Assembly: GCA_049281195.1 (NCBI GenBank) | Contig: JBAPRR010000277.1 | Coordinates: forward strand, 1 to 62,748 | Direction: 5' to 3' | DNA: 62,748 nucleotides | DNA from: JBAPRR01 sp049281195 | Lineage (GTDB): Bacteria > Actinomycetota > Acidimicrobiia > Acidimicrobiales > CAVXTF01 | In this document: in pieces, positions 22,898 to 31,530 of the stretch | How the letters are laid out: each line of letters opens with the position of its first letter | Numbering within the stretch: the first letter of the stretch is position 1 | Made by a program: the position numbers and the translations under genes | Notes under the pieces: generated by a model | The model's input: only the letters and a program-made list of their open reading frames with translations | Told to the model about the DNA's origin: nothing | The model's database searches: none

Positions 22898-24364
22898 GTG
22901 GGCCCACCGATCCGCGACCGTACGCGGAGCGTTCAGAAACTTGCGCTTCTGCTGTTGCTGCCGGCCGCTCTGATCGGTTCGCTGTTTTCGACGGCGCAAC
23001 ATTTCGGCTCTGCGACGGTTTCGAAAGCACCCACTTCGACAACGTCCGCTTCGACAGCACGGCTCACGAGCGCGTACACGCCGCACAGCTACATCGGCAA
23101 CGGAGTGATCCCGTTCGGCAACGCGTCGTACTACGGATCGCCCGCGAACATCACGCTTGCAAGTCCCGTCGTTGCCATGGCGTCGACTCCCAACGGTGGC
23201 GGGTACTGGATGGTGGCGGCGGACGGCGGCGTGTTCAACTATGGGAACGCCGGCTTCTTCGGTTCCGCCGGAAACCTCCATCTCTACGCGCCGATCGTCG
23301 CCATGGCTGCGACTCCCACCGGCAACGGCTACTGGCTCGTCGCTGCAGACGGTGGCGTGTTTGCCTTCGGCGACGCCGTGTTCTACGGATCGATGGGGGA
23401 CCACCACCTCAACCACCCGATCGTCGGGATGGCGACCACAACGAATGGGGCCGGGTACTGGCTGGTCGCATCGGACGGCGGGATCTTCAGCTTCGGAAAT
23501 GCTTCATTCGAAGGTTCGATGGGTGGTCAGCACTTGAACGAGCCGGTGGTCGGCATGGCTGCCACCACCGACGGGGGCGGGTACTGGCTGTGCGCAGCAG
23601 ACGGGGGGATCTTCAGCTTCGGTGACGCCCGGTTCATGGGGTCCCTGGGATCTAACCCGCCCTATGACTCGATCACAGGGATCACTGCCCAACCCGGCGG
23701 GGACGGCTACTGGATGGTCGACTGGGCCGGACAGGTGTTCGGGTTCGGTCAGCAGCAGACCCTTGGATCAATCGACAACCAGGTCCCGGCCATCCCCGTG
23801 TCGGGGATCGTCAGTACGCCGACGGGGAGCGGTTACTGGCTTCTCGCCCCGCAAGATTTCAAGTACACCTTTGCGGACTCCGGGGTCGCTCCCACCGCCC
23901 CCGAAGCCGGAGCGATCGTTGCCGCGGCATCAAGCCAGATCGGCGGCGACCCCGATCTCTCCGAAGGACCGTTCTGCAATCCGTACGGACCGTGCGAACA
24001 GTGGTGCGCACTATTCGCCACCTGGACTTGGGAGCATGCCGGAGTCGACATCCCCGGGTACGGATTCGTGGGCGACGTCTACGACTGGGGTGCCAACCTC
24101 GGCCTCGACGTCTACCCGCCGGTGGTGCCACGACCGGGAGACGCCATCCTTTACGGCACCAGCCCGAACAACGGTTTCACGTCACCTCACATGGGGATCG
24201 TCGCAGAAGCCTGGCCCGACGGTGAGGTGATCACCATCGAAGGCGACGCCGGACCCGGTCAGACCGGACAGCTCAATGTGGTGATCAACGGGCCCTTCAT
24301 GGTGGCCGACTCGAAGTCCTACAACGGCTTCGGCGTGTACGCCTTCGTCCAACCTCCGGGCTGA
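22898..24364 (+). CDS. Secreted CHAP amidase/peptidase with six Acidimicrobiia-type GYW repeats
   Basis: 488 aa. Residues 12-35 are a signal peptide (SVQKLALLLLLPAALIGSLFSTAQ). Residues 65-325 hold six copies of a repeat of about 42 aa with the core G-x-GYW-(M/L)-V-A-(A/S)-DGG-(V/I)-F-x-(Y/F)-G-(N/D)-A, predicted to form a beta propeller. The C-terminal 140 residues are a CHAP/NlpC-like domain with the catalytic Cys in EQWCALFATW, His in SPHMGIVAEAW and acid in IEGDAGPG. It probably cuts cell-wall peptide bonds, with the propeller binding the surface. Start GTG at 22898 fits the signal peptide and the promoter spacing. Its position right after the GH18 gene suggests a joint cell-wall role, though each probably has its own promoter. 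Confidence 0.88.
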   Translation: MGPPIRDRTRSVQKLALLLLLPAALIGSLFSTAQHFGSATVSKAPTSTTSASTARLTSAYTPHSYIGNGVIPFGNASYYGSPANITLASPVVAMASTPNGGGYWMVAADGGVFNYGNAGFFGSAGNLHLYAPIVAMAATPTGNGYWLVAADGGVFAFGDAVFYGSMGDHHLNHPIVGMATTTNGAGYWLVASDGGIFSFGNASFEGSMGGQHLNEPVVGMAATTDGGGYWLCAADGGIFSFGDARFMGSLGSNPPYDSITGITAQPGGDGYWMVDWAGQVFGFGQQQTLGSIDNQVPAIPVSGIVSTPTGSGYWLLAPQDFKYTFADSGVAPTAPEAGAIVAAASSQIGGDPDLSEGPFCNPYGPCEQWCALFATWTWEHAGVDIPGYGFVGDVYDWGANLGLDVYPPVVPRPGDAILYGTSPNNGFTSPHMGIVAEAWPDGEVITIEGDAGPGQTGQLNVVINGPFMVADSKSYNGFGVYAFVQPPG

Positions 24365-24428
24365 TCCGGGCCGCCGACATCCCGACGAGGCAGCCGTCTG
24401 TACCATGTGACGGCCCGAAGGGAGACGC

Positions 24429-25382
24429 ATGCCACCGACGGCTCAGATGCCGGTGCTCGCGTGCAGCGGGCTGGAAAAGCATTACGGCGACAGAAAGGCC
24501 GTTGACGGGGTCACTTTCGAGATCGCCAGGGGCGAGTGCTACGGACTGCTTGGCCCGAACGGTGCCGGCAAGACCACCACCATCTCGATGGCTTGCGGCT
24601 TGTTGGAACGCGACGGCGGCGAGGTCCGAGTCGAAGGTGATGTCCTTCACACCACGTCCGTCGAGTTGAAGTCGGTGATCGGCTACGTGCCGCAGGAGAT
24701 CGCCCTGTACCCCGAGCTGTCTGTGCGGGACAACCTCCGCTTTTTCGGTCGTCTATACGGACTGGGAGGAAGCCGCCTGGATGATCGCATCAAGTCGGTG
24801 ATCGAGATCGTCGGCCTTGGCGAACGGTCCAGCGAGAAGATCGGCCGGTTCTCCGGAGGGATGAAACGGAGAGCGAACATTGCGGCGGGCCTACTCCACG
24901 AACCACACCTGCTCGTTCTCGACGAGCCCACGGTCGGCGTCGACCCGCAAAGTCGCAACGCCATACTCGAAGCGGTGGCGCAACTTCGCGACACGGGCAT
25001 GGCTGTTCTTTACACGACCCACTACATGGAGGAAGCCGAGCGGCTCTGCAATCGCGTCGGCATCATCGACGCCGGCCACCTCATCGCAGAAGGCACGCGC
25101 CGTGAACTCGTCGCGCAGGTTCGAGGTCAGGACCGGGTCCGTCTCGTTGCCGCCGGCGATATCGAAAGCTTGGCCCGGGCGTGCAAGCGCATCGAGGGTG
25201 TAGACGACGTCATCCACCACGAGGACGGACTGGAGCTGGCGGTGCGCGACGGCCGCCTCGTACTGCCGGCAGTCGTGCACGCGGCCGGTGAATCCGGCGC
25301 GGATCTGTCCAGCGTCGAGGTGGTCGAACCGGACCTCGAGGCCGTGTTCCTCGCGCTGACCGGCAAGGAGCTTCGCGATTGA
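24429..25382 (+). CDS. ABC-2 type exporter ATP-binding protein
   Basis: 317 aa. Walker A GPNGAGKTTT (residues 42-51), signature FSGGMKRR, Walker B LLVLDEPTVGVD and switch His in YTTHYMEEAERL are complete. The C-terminal 90 residues are the regulatory extension seen in DrrA/CcmA-type exporters. It drives export through the two downstream permeases; the substrate (lipid, polysaccharide or drug) cannot be read from sequence. ATG at 24429 has GGGAG 5 nt upstream. It overlaps the next gene by 4 bp (TTGA). Confidence 0.92.
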   Translation: MPPTAQMPVLACSGLEKHYGDRKAVDGVTFEIARGECYGLLGPNGAGKTTTISMACGLLERDGGEVRVEGDVLHTTSVELKSVIGYVPQEIALYPELSVRDNLRFFGRLYGLGGSRLDDRIKSVIEIVGLGERSSEKIGRFSGGMKRRANIAAGLLHEPHLLVLDEPTVGVDPQSRNAILEAVAQLRDTGMAVLYTTHYMEEAERLCNRVGIIDAGHLIAEGTRRELVAQVRGQDRVRLVAAGDIESLARACKRIEGVDDVIHHEDGLELAVRDGRLVLPAVVHAAGESGADLSSVEVVEPDLEAVFLALTGKELRD

Positions 25383-26683
25383 AGCGGCCATCAGCAATAC
25401 GGGCGATCTTCGTGGTTCTCGCCACCGAGATGCACCGACGCCTGGCCGATCGCTCCATCATCATCTCGTCGTTCGTCGCACCAGCGGTGATTGCGGCCAT
25501 CATCGGATTCGCATTCGGCAACGCCGGGCCGTCTCCTCATGTCGACCTCGGTGTCGCCATCATCAACCCCACACCCGCTGCAGAGAGAACAGTGGAGGCC
25601 GGGATCAAGGCGGCCGGTTTCGCTTCCGAAGTCGATGTCATCAGGTTCGCGACGCCGGCAGACATGAGAAGACAGGTCTCTTCAGGCGCTCTCGGTGCCG
25701 GAGTCATCGTGCCGTCCGGTTTCGCTTCTGCTGAGTCTTTCGGGCTCCCGACCAAGCCCACCGAGAAACCGACCGCACTCGACACGTCCGACTCACCGCT
25801 TCCCGGCCTGTTCGCCGATGTGACGTTCGACTCGGGTAACGGACCTCCGGGGGCCCGCCTCACTGTAGTGAGCCCGTCGAGCTCCACCCTCGGCGGACAG
25901 CTCGGCATCGCGCTGGCGTCGGCGATCTCGAGCCGTCTCTACGCCGGTGCGCTCGATGTCAAGCTCGCTGCTGTCGCGTCACCCGGGACACCGGGCGGAG
26001 TGGCAGCCCTGCTGTCGCAGGCCCAAAGTGCGGCCACTCGACCCGTATCTCTTCAGATTCTCAATCTGGACATTGGAACCAACCACTCGGTCATCGGTTA
26101 CTACGGGTCCTCGATAGCGGTCGTGTTCTTGTTCATAGGAGCCGGACTCGGCACGCGTGCGATCGCCATGGAGCGCTCTGGAGGAACCCTCACCCGTCTC
26201 GCCGCCGCCCCCGTCAGCTCGACGTGGATCGTCGTCGGCAAGATGGCCGCGGTATTCGTCACCGCAGTGGTCGGACTACTCGTGTTGTGGGCGGAGACGG
26301 TGATCCTGTTCAAAGCGTCGTGGGGGAACGCGGCCGGTGTCGTGCTCATGTGCGCCGCTGTCTCGCTCGCCATGTGCTCGCTGGCGATGTTCCTCACGTC
26401 GCTCGCTAAGGACGAAGCCCAGGCTTACGCGGCATCCATCATCGTGGGGATAGTCCTCGGGATCGTCGGTGGAAACTTCTTCCCACCAGGAGCCCTTCCC
26501 GGTCCGCTTCAGGATGTCTCGCTGGCCACTCCGAACGGTTGGGCTCTGGTCGGCTTCGGGCGACTCGCACTCACCAACGCCACCATCCCCGATCTCGTCG
26601 GCCCCCTGGTCGTTCTCGGGATCATCTCGTTGGTCTTCATCAGCGCCGCCAGCATCCGTATCCGCCGGGTGGTCGAGTTGTGA
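25379..26683 (+). CDS. ABC-2 type exporter permease 1
   Basis: 434 aa. One N-terminal helix (IIISSFVAPAVIAAIIGFAFG), a large extracytoplasmic region of about 200 residues, then five helices from YYGSSIAVVFLFIGAGLGTRAIAMERSGGTLTRLAAAPVSS onward: the YhgE/LinC-like ABC-2 layout. Start TTG at 25379 overlaps the ATPase stop. The GTGA at its end overlaps the next permease. The two unlike permeases probably form a heterodimer. Confidence 0.9.
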   Translation: MKRPSAIRAIFVVLATEMHRRLADRSIIISSFVAPAVIAAIIGFAFGNAGPSPHVDLGVAIINPTPAAERTVEAGIKAAGFASEVDVIRFATPADMRRQVSSGALGAGVIVPSGFASAESFGLPTKPTEKPTALDTSDSPLPGLFADVTFDSGNGPPGARLTVVSPSSSTLGGQLGIALASAISSRLYAGALDVKLAAVASPGTPGGVAALLSQAQSAATRPVSLQILNLDIGTNHSVIGYYGSSIAVVFLFIGAGLGTRAIAMERSGGTLTRLAAAPVSSTWIVVGKMAAVFVTAVVGLLVLWAETVILFKASWGNAAGVVLMCAAVSLAMCSLAMFLTSLAKDEAQAYAASIIVGIVLGIVGGNFFPPGALPGPLQDVSLATPNGWALVGFGRLALTNATIPDLVGPLVVLGIISLVFISAASIRIRRVVEL

Positions 26684-27867
26684 GCTCTGACAGGAGTTCC
26701 AACTTTTCGAAGGTGATCGCGATATCCCAAGTGAACCAACAACGCTCGATGGGAGATCGCCGGGTGCTCTTCGTCGCCGCGGCTCTCCCGATCATGCTCA
26801 TCTTGGTGATCGGGTTCGTCGGCGGCCGAACCCTGAAGGCGCCGCTCGGGATCGTCGCCCTGGGTCGTGGTCCGCTCGAGGCGAGATTGGTCCAGCTCCT
26901 CGAGCAATCGCCATCGGTCCAGGTGCACCTGGAATCGAGTGTGGCCGCCGAACGCGACGACGTACTACGGGGAAAGATCCTCGGAGCGCTACTGATCCCC
27001 GCGAATTTCGACGCGAACGTCAAGGGTGGTCAGCAGTCCGATCTTCAGATGCTCGCGAGAGCAGGGAACACGAGCGCATATTCGACGCCGGTTGCGGTGT
27101 CCGCCGCGTACGACGTGTTGGTGAGCGAGTGGAGCACCGCCCGCAGCCTCGCCGCGGCTACCGGCACGAGCGTCACATCCGCGTTCGAGAAGGTGACGGC
27201 CACCACGGATGAGACTGCGAAACGGGCAACCACGAAATTCGAGACCGGACAACCCGGGCCTTACTCGTACACGACGCCTGCAAACCTGGTGCTGTTCGTG
27301 TTCCTCACGCTTCTCGTAACGTCGGGCGCGCTCGTCGATTCGCGCAAGAACGGTTTGCTGAGGCGAATGCTCGCCAGCCCAACGCCTCCCGGCGTCGTCG
27401 TGTTAGGCCAACTGGTCAGCTCGACTGTTCTCGGACTGGCGCAGGGAGCGGGACTGCTCATCGTGGGCCGGCTCGTATTCGGGGTCCATTGGGGGAACCC
27501 GTTCGGGGTACTGCTTCTACTGGTCGTTCTCTCGCTCGCCGCCTCCGGCGCCTCTGTCCTGCTCGGAACCGTGGCCCGTTCTCAGGAGCAGGCCGTTGCG
27601 CTCGGGATCGTCATCGCGGTGGCCCTCGGAATGCTCGGCGGGTGCATGTGGACACTCGCCGGCGTCGGTCCGCTCATGAGGACCGTCGGTCACGTTGCTC
27701 CTCAGGCCTGGGCAATGGACGCGTTCGTGAAGCTCGTCTACAACCACTCCGGGGTCGTGGCGATCCTCCCGGACGTCGGAGTTCTGGCCCTCTTCGCTCT
27801 GGCCCTCCTGGTCGTGGCGACGATCAAGCTGCGCTCGGTGGCCATCGCCGAGGCCGGCGCGTTCTGA
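26680..27867 (+). CDS. ABC-2 type exporter permease 2
   Basis: 395 aa with the same topology as permease 1: helix LFVAAALPIMLILVIGFVGG, an external region, then five or six helices including ILFVFLTLLVTSGALVDSRKNGLLRRMLASPTPPGVVVLGQL. Start GTG at 26680 overlaps the preceding stop (GTGA). A longer open frame reaches back to 26539 inside permease 1 but carries no family sequence. Part of a three-gene exporter operon; the CPBP-type gene 34 nt downstream may be co-transcribed. Confidence 0.9.
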   Translation: MSSDRSSNFSKVIAISQVNQQRSMGDRRVLFVAAALPIMLILVIGFVGGRTLKAPLGIVALGRGPLEARLVQLLEQSPSVQVHLESSVAAERDDVLRGKILGALLIPANFDANVKGGQQSDLQMLARAGNTSAYSTPVAVSAAYDVLVSEWSTARSLAAATGTSVTSAFEKVTATTDETAKRATTKFETGQPGPYSYTTPANLVLFVFLTLLVTSGALVDSRKNGLLRRMLASPTPPGVVVLGQLVSSTVLGLAQGAGLLIVGRLVFGVHWGNPFGVLLLLVVLSLAASGASVLLGTVARSQEQAVALGIVIAVALGMLGGCMWTLAGVGPLMRTVGHVAPQAWAMDAFVKLVYNHSGVVAILPDVGVLALFALALLVVATIKLRSVAIAEAGAF

Positions 27868-27881
27868 CCAGCGCGTTCTGA
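27857..27881 (+). repeat. 14-bp tandem duplication copying the stop codon of permease 2
   Basis: GCGCGTTCTGA is present at 27857-27867, where TGA is the stop, and again at 27871-27881. Confidence 0.8.
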
Positions 27882-27901
27882 TCGGCGGCGCCCGTGGCGG
27901 C

Positions 27902-29023
27902 ATGGCGCCAGTGGCGCGGCATGGTCATTTGCCGCAAATAGCCTGGGCGCCAGTGCAGACCTTCCCCTGGACGTGGCGGGCTCCACCCAACTGGCCGGTC
28001 CCGCCCCAGGGGTGGACTCCACCGCCTGGTTGGGCACCACCCGCGGAGTGGCCGCCGGCACCCGCTGACTGGCAGTTCTGGGTCCCGGTGCCGACCGAAC
28101 CACAACGGCCGGGGCCCGCCCCGCAACCGGGTCAATGGCTCCCGGGACCCCACCAACCCGGCCCGCTCATGCATGGACAACCGACGCAGGGCCAGCCCGT
28201 ATATGGCCCGCCTGTCTATGGGCAACCGATGCAGGGCTTGCCCGTCTACGGCCAGCCGATGTACGGCCCGCCGCTGAAGCCGCCTCCCGTCGAGATCCGC
28301 ATCGACCAACCCACCCGCAGAAGCCTGGTATGGGAAACGCGCTTTGTGATGGCCGCGTTTCTCGTCCCCGCAATCGGTGGGGCGATCGTCCCATTGGTGC
28401 AATACGCAGAAGGCGTGAGCGACATCGATCGCTTCCCCACGTTCGTTCAGAACAACCCGCTCACCAACATGATCCTGGGGATGGTCACATACATCGGGCT
28501 CGGTGCCGTAGTCCCGGTGACTCTTTTCCTGCTGTCGAGAACCGGAAATACTCCGAAGACGATCGGTCTCGGCGTCCCGAAATTCGTAATGGATATATGG
28601 CCCGCTCTGGGCCTGGCGGCGCTCAGCTACGTATGCGAGATCGCCATCCTCATACCGTTCTCGCCCTTCCTCACGAATGACAAGAATGCGGTGAGCTCTC
28701 CGACCATCGGAAACGTTCCGCACTACTACGTCATCTACGGCATATTCATCGCGGCCGTGACCTCGATAACGGAAGAGGTACTTGTCAACGGATACCTACT
28801 CGTCAGGTTGGAGCAATTGGGGTGGACCAACCGGAGCGCCTTCATCCTCAGCCTCGTCCTGCGGATGAGCTATCACATCTACTACGGCGTGGGTTTCCTC
28901 CTCCTGCTCCCCTTCGGGTACTTCATCACCCGCTCGTTCCAAAAGCACAGGCGCCTCAATAGATGCATCGCGGCCCACTTCATCTATGACGCCGTCCTCA
29001 TCACTATTTCGATCCTCAAATAA
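27902..29023 (+). CDS. CPBP-type (Abi/CAAX-like) membrane protein with long Pro-rich N-terminal region
   Basis: 373 aa. Residues 1-125 are Pro/Trp/Gln-rich, with repeated PVYGQPM/PVYGPP units and no predicted fold. Residues 150-373 form about seven helices. CPBP-family signatures are partly present: EEVLVNGYLLVRL where the usual form is EExxFRGxL, RMSYHIYYG in place of the FxxxH motif, and HFIYDAV as the HxxxD motif. The Arg of motif 1 is Asn here, so protease activity is uncertain. Known members process prenylated proteins or give self-immunity to exported peptides, which would fit the neighbouring exporter. The ATG at 27902 is accepted with some doubt, since any start within the Pro-rich part is possible. 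Confidence 0.78.
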   Translation: MAPVARHGHLPQIAWAPVQTFPWTWRAPPNWPVPPQGWTPPPGWAPPAEWPPAPADWQFWVPVPTEPQRPGPAPQPGQWLPGPHQPGPLMHGQPTQGQPVYGPPVYGQPMQGLPVYGQPMYGPPLKPPPVEIRIDQPTRRSLVWETRFVMAAFLVPAIGGAIVPLVQYAEGVSDIDRFPTFVQNNPLTNMILGMVTYIGLGAVVPVTLFLLSRTGNTPKTIGLGVPKFVMDIWPALGLAALSYVCEIAILIPFSPFLTNDKNAVSSPTIGNVPHYYVIYGIFIAAVTSITEEVLVNGYLLVRLEQLGWTNRSAFILSLVLRMSYHIYYGVGFLLLLPFGYFITRSFQKHRRLNRCIAAHFIYDAVLITISILK

Positions 29024-29074
29024 TCGCGGCCACGACATCCTTCCGGCACGACCGCTCGCTTAACATCCCCGACC

Positions 29075-30709
29075 GTGCCAGCTTCTGAGCGGATGGACCG
29101 GCGCCGATTTCTTGGTATTGCCGGCGGTGCAATAGCCGGGACCGCTCTTGCGGCATGCGGCAGTACCCACTCGGGTAATCCGACATCCACCTCAGGCTCA
29201 CATTCGAATACCACAACCCGTCCGAGCACCCAGCCCACGACTACCACTGCGCCGGGCCCGGTCACCCAGTCGGATTGGGAAGCGCTGTCACGGTCCCTGT
29301 CGAGTGGAGCCGCACTCGCCCAGCCGGGGAGCTCCGTCTATACGAACGGCTACCAGATCTTCGACCCGACCTTCGATTCGATCATGCCGAAGGCGATCGC
29401 ATACTGCGCGACCCCCGCCGACGTGGCCACGTGCGTCAAGTTCGTCCAGGATCACGACCTGCCGTTTGCGGCCCGCTCGGGTGGTCACAGCTACGGCGGG
29501 TACTCGACGAGCACCGGACTCGTAATCGACGTGACGAGACAGAACAGCGTCGGATTGGACCAGGCCGGTGAGATCACGACGATCGGTGCGGGCGCACGGC
29601 TGGTCGACATCTACGGCTATCTCGGCGCGCAGCGATTTGCTCTTCCCGGCGGCTCGTGCCCGACGGTGGGGATCGCCGGGTTGACCCTCGGTGGGGGGCT
29701 CGGGGTTGTCGACCGCCAGTTCGGCCTCACGTGCGACAACCTCACTGAAGCGACCGTTGTCCTCGCCAGCGGCGAGGTGGTGACCTGCTCTGAGTCAGAG
29801 AATCCCGATCTCTTCTGGGCCCTTCAAGGAGGGGGAGGCGGGAACTTCGGGATCGTCACAGAGTTCAAGTTCAAAGTTCACCCGATCGGGAATCTGGGCC
29901 TGTTCACCCTGGTATGGGAATGGGATGACGCGCCAAAGGTGATCGAAGCATGGCAGTCGTGGGCGCCGAACAACCCTTCGGAGATCTGGAGCAATTGCCA
30001 GCTCCTCAACAGCCAGGAAACACCCGGCGGAGTCACGCCTGCGGCCAGGGTCACCGGCGTGTCGGTGGGCACGGTCTCAGCGCTGCAGGACGCGGTGAAT
30101 TCATTTCTCTCTTCGGTCGGAAGCTCGCCGTTCAACCATTTCGTCGGCAGCGACACCTACGCCAACACGATGCTCATAGAAGCAGGCTGCGAAGGACTCA
30201 CCGTTGCCGAGTGTCATCTGCCTTCGCAGATGCTTGGGGGCCGCCTGTCACGATCACCGTTTGCGGCCAAGTCCGACTGGCTGGCCTCACCATTGCCGGC
30301 TTCGGGGATCACGGCCCTCGTCGACGCGTTGAACAACCGGCTTTCGTCGGGGTATCCAGGGGGCGGAATCGTCCTCGACTCCGCGGGCGGCGCGATAAAT
30401 CAGATCGCTCCGGACGCCACGGCATTCGTGCATCGCAACTCGCTCTGTTCGCTTCAGTACAGCGCGGGGTGGGACAACGGCGATCCGGAAAATGTGATCA
30501 GCGCCAATCACGCGTGGCTCCAGTCTGCGTGGACAGGCATGCGGCCTTACGTGAACGGGCAGGCTTACCAGAACTACATCGACCCCGAGCTCGAGGATTG
30601 GCAGCAGGCGTACTACGGGACGAATCTTCCGAGGCTCAGCCAGATCAAAAAGGCGTACGACCCGCACAACCTCTTCAGGTTCGCCCAGTCGATCCCGCTG
30701 TCTTCTTGA
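29075..30709 (+). CDS. Tat-exported lipoprotein flavin oxidase, berberine-bridge-enzyme type
   Basis: 544 aa. The N-terminus has a twin-arginine motif (MDRRRFLGIAGG) and a lipobox ending at Cys28 (ALAAC), so a Tat lipoprotein is expected. A Thr/Ser linker precedes the FAD-linked oxidase domain. His138 in SGGHSYGGYS and Cys195 in GGSCPTVGIAG are the two residues that covalently hold FAD in BBE-type enzymes; GGGLGVVDRQFG and the C-terminal BBE motif NYIDPELEDWQQAYYG are present. Family members oxidise sugars or alkaloid-like alcohols with oxygen; the substrate is unknown. GTG at 29075 lies 8 nt after TAACAT, so a leaderless start is plausible; ATG at 29093 is an alternative. Confidence 0.88.
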   Translation: MPASERMDRRRFLGIAGGAIAGTALAACGSTHSGNPTSTSGSHSNTTTRPSTQPTTTTAPGPVTQSDWEALSRSLSSGAALAQPGSSVYTNGYQIFDPTFDSIMPKAIAYCATPADVATCVKFVQDHDLPFAARSGGHSYGGYSTSTGLVIDVTRQNSVGLDQAGEITTIGAGARLVDIYGYLGAQRFALPGGSCPTVGIAGLTLGGGLGVVDRQFGLTCDNLTEATVVLASGEVVTCSESENPDLFWALQGGGGGNFGIVTEFKFKVHPIGNLGLFTLVWEWDDAPKVIEAWQSWAPNNPSEIWSNCQLLNSQETPGGVTPAARVTGVSVGTVSALQDAVNSFLSSVGSSPFNHFVGSDTYANTMLIEAGCEGLTVAECHLPSQMLGGRLSRSPFAAKSDWLASPLPASGITALVDALNNRLSSGYPGGGIVLDSAGGAINQIAPDATAFVHRNSLCSLQYSAGWDNGDPENVISANHAWLQSAWTGMRPYVNGQAYQNYIDPELEDWQQAYYGTNLPRLSQIKKAYDPHNLFRFAQSIPLSS

Positions 30710-30736
30710 AACGGCAGGCATCCGGAAGCGCGAAGC

Positions 30737-31525
30737 TCAGGGAATGCCACCGTCGACTCTCAGGATGGCACCGGTCGTATAGCTCGAAGCATCGCTTGCG
30801 AAATAGAGAGCCGCGCCTACGACTTCGTGCGGTTCCCCACCCCGTTCGAGAGCGTGACGGGCTTTAGCCGCGGCCAGAAACGACGGCATGTCCCATGACT
30901 TCGTCACATCTGTCATGAAAGGTCCGGCCATGATGCAGTTGACCCGGACCGTGGGACCGAACGTCCTGGCGAAGCCTTCGGTGAGCGAGTTCATCCCGGC
31001 CTTGGCCGCGGCGTACGGGAGAATCGACCGGTCAGGCCTGATCGAGCCGGTCGACGAGACCATGATGATCGAACCGCCGCCTGTGTCAGCCATCCGGGTG
31101 CCGACCAGCGCGGTAAGCCGGAACACCCCTTTCATGTTCAAACCGACGACCTTGTCCCACATCTGCTCTGTCACGTCTGTCACGGTCTCGTAGAGAAGGG
31201 ACATTCCGGCGTTGTTCACCAGGATGTCGACGTGACCGAATGCGCCGTATGCCGCGTCGACAAGTCCGTCGAGCTCGTTCCAGTTCCCGACGTTGCACGC
31301 AACCGCAAGCGTCCGGCGTCCTGTATCCCTCTCCACCTCGTCGGCGAGGCTCTGGCACGCGTCGAGCTTCCTGCTCGTGATCACCACATCTGCTCCCGAG
31401 CGGGCGAATGCCGTGACCATCTCGCGTCCGAGCCCGCGACTTCCGCCTGTTACGAGAGCAACCTTTCCCGTCAGGTCGAATCGATCGAGGGGACCGGGGC
31501 CATCGGAACCCGGTGCAGGCACCAT
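30737..31525 (-). CDS. Short-chain dehydrogenase/reductase in an acyl-CoA operon
   Basis: 262-aa SDR: VTGGSRGLGREM, NNAGMS, catalytic Ser in MVSSTGS and YAAAKAG. ATG at 31525 is 5 nt after the stop of the kinase-like gene, so it is the third gene of a minus-strand operon. A longer frame up to 32290 is open only because it lies antisense-free within the kinase gene in another frame; it has no SDR features. Expected role: oxidation or reduction of a hydroxyacyl- or ketoacyl-CoA made by the other two enzymes (inference). Confidence 0.9.
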   Translation of the reverse strand: MVPAPGSDGPGPLDRFDLTGKVALVTGGSRGLGREMVTAFARSGADVVITSRKLDACQSLADEVERDTGRRTLAVACNVGNWNELDGLVDAAYGAFGHVDILVNNAGMSLLYETVTDVTEQMWDKVVGLNMKGVFRLTALVGTRMADTGGGSIIMVSSTGSIRPDRSILPYAAAKAGMNSLTEGFARTFGPTVRVNCIMAGPFMTDVTKSWDMPSFLAAAKARHALERGGEPHEVVGAALYFASDASSYTTGAILRVDGGIP

Positions 31526-31530
31526 CAGGT

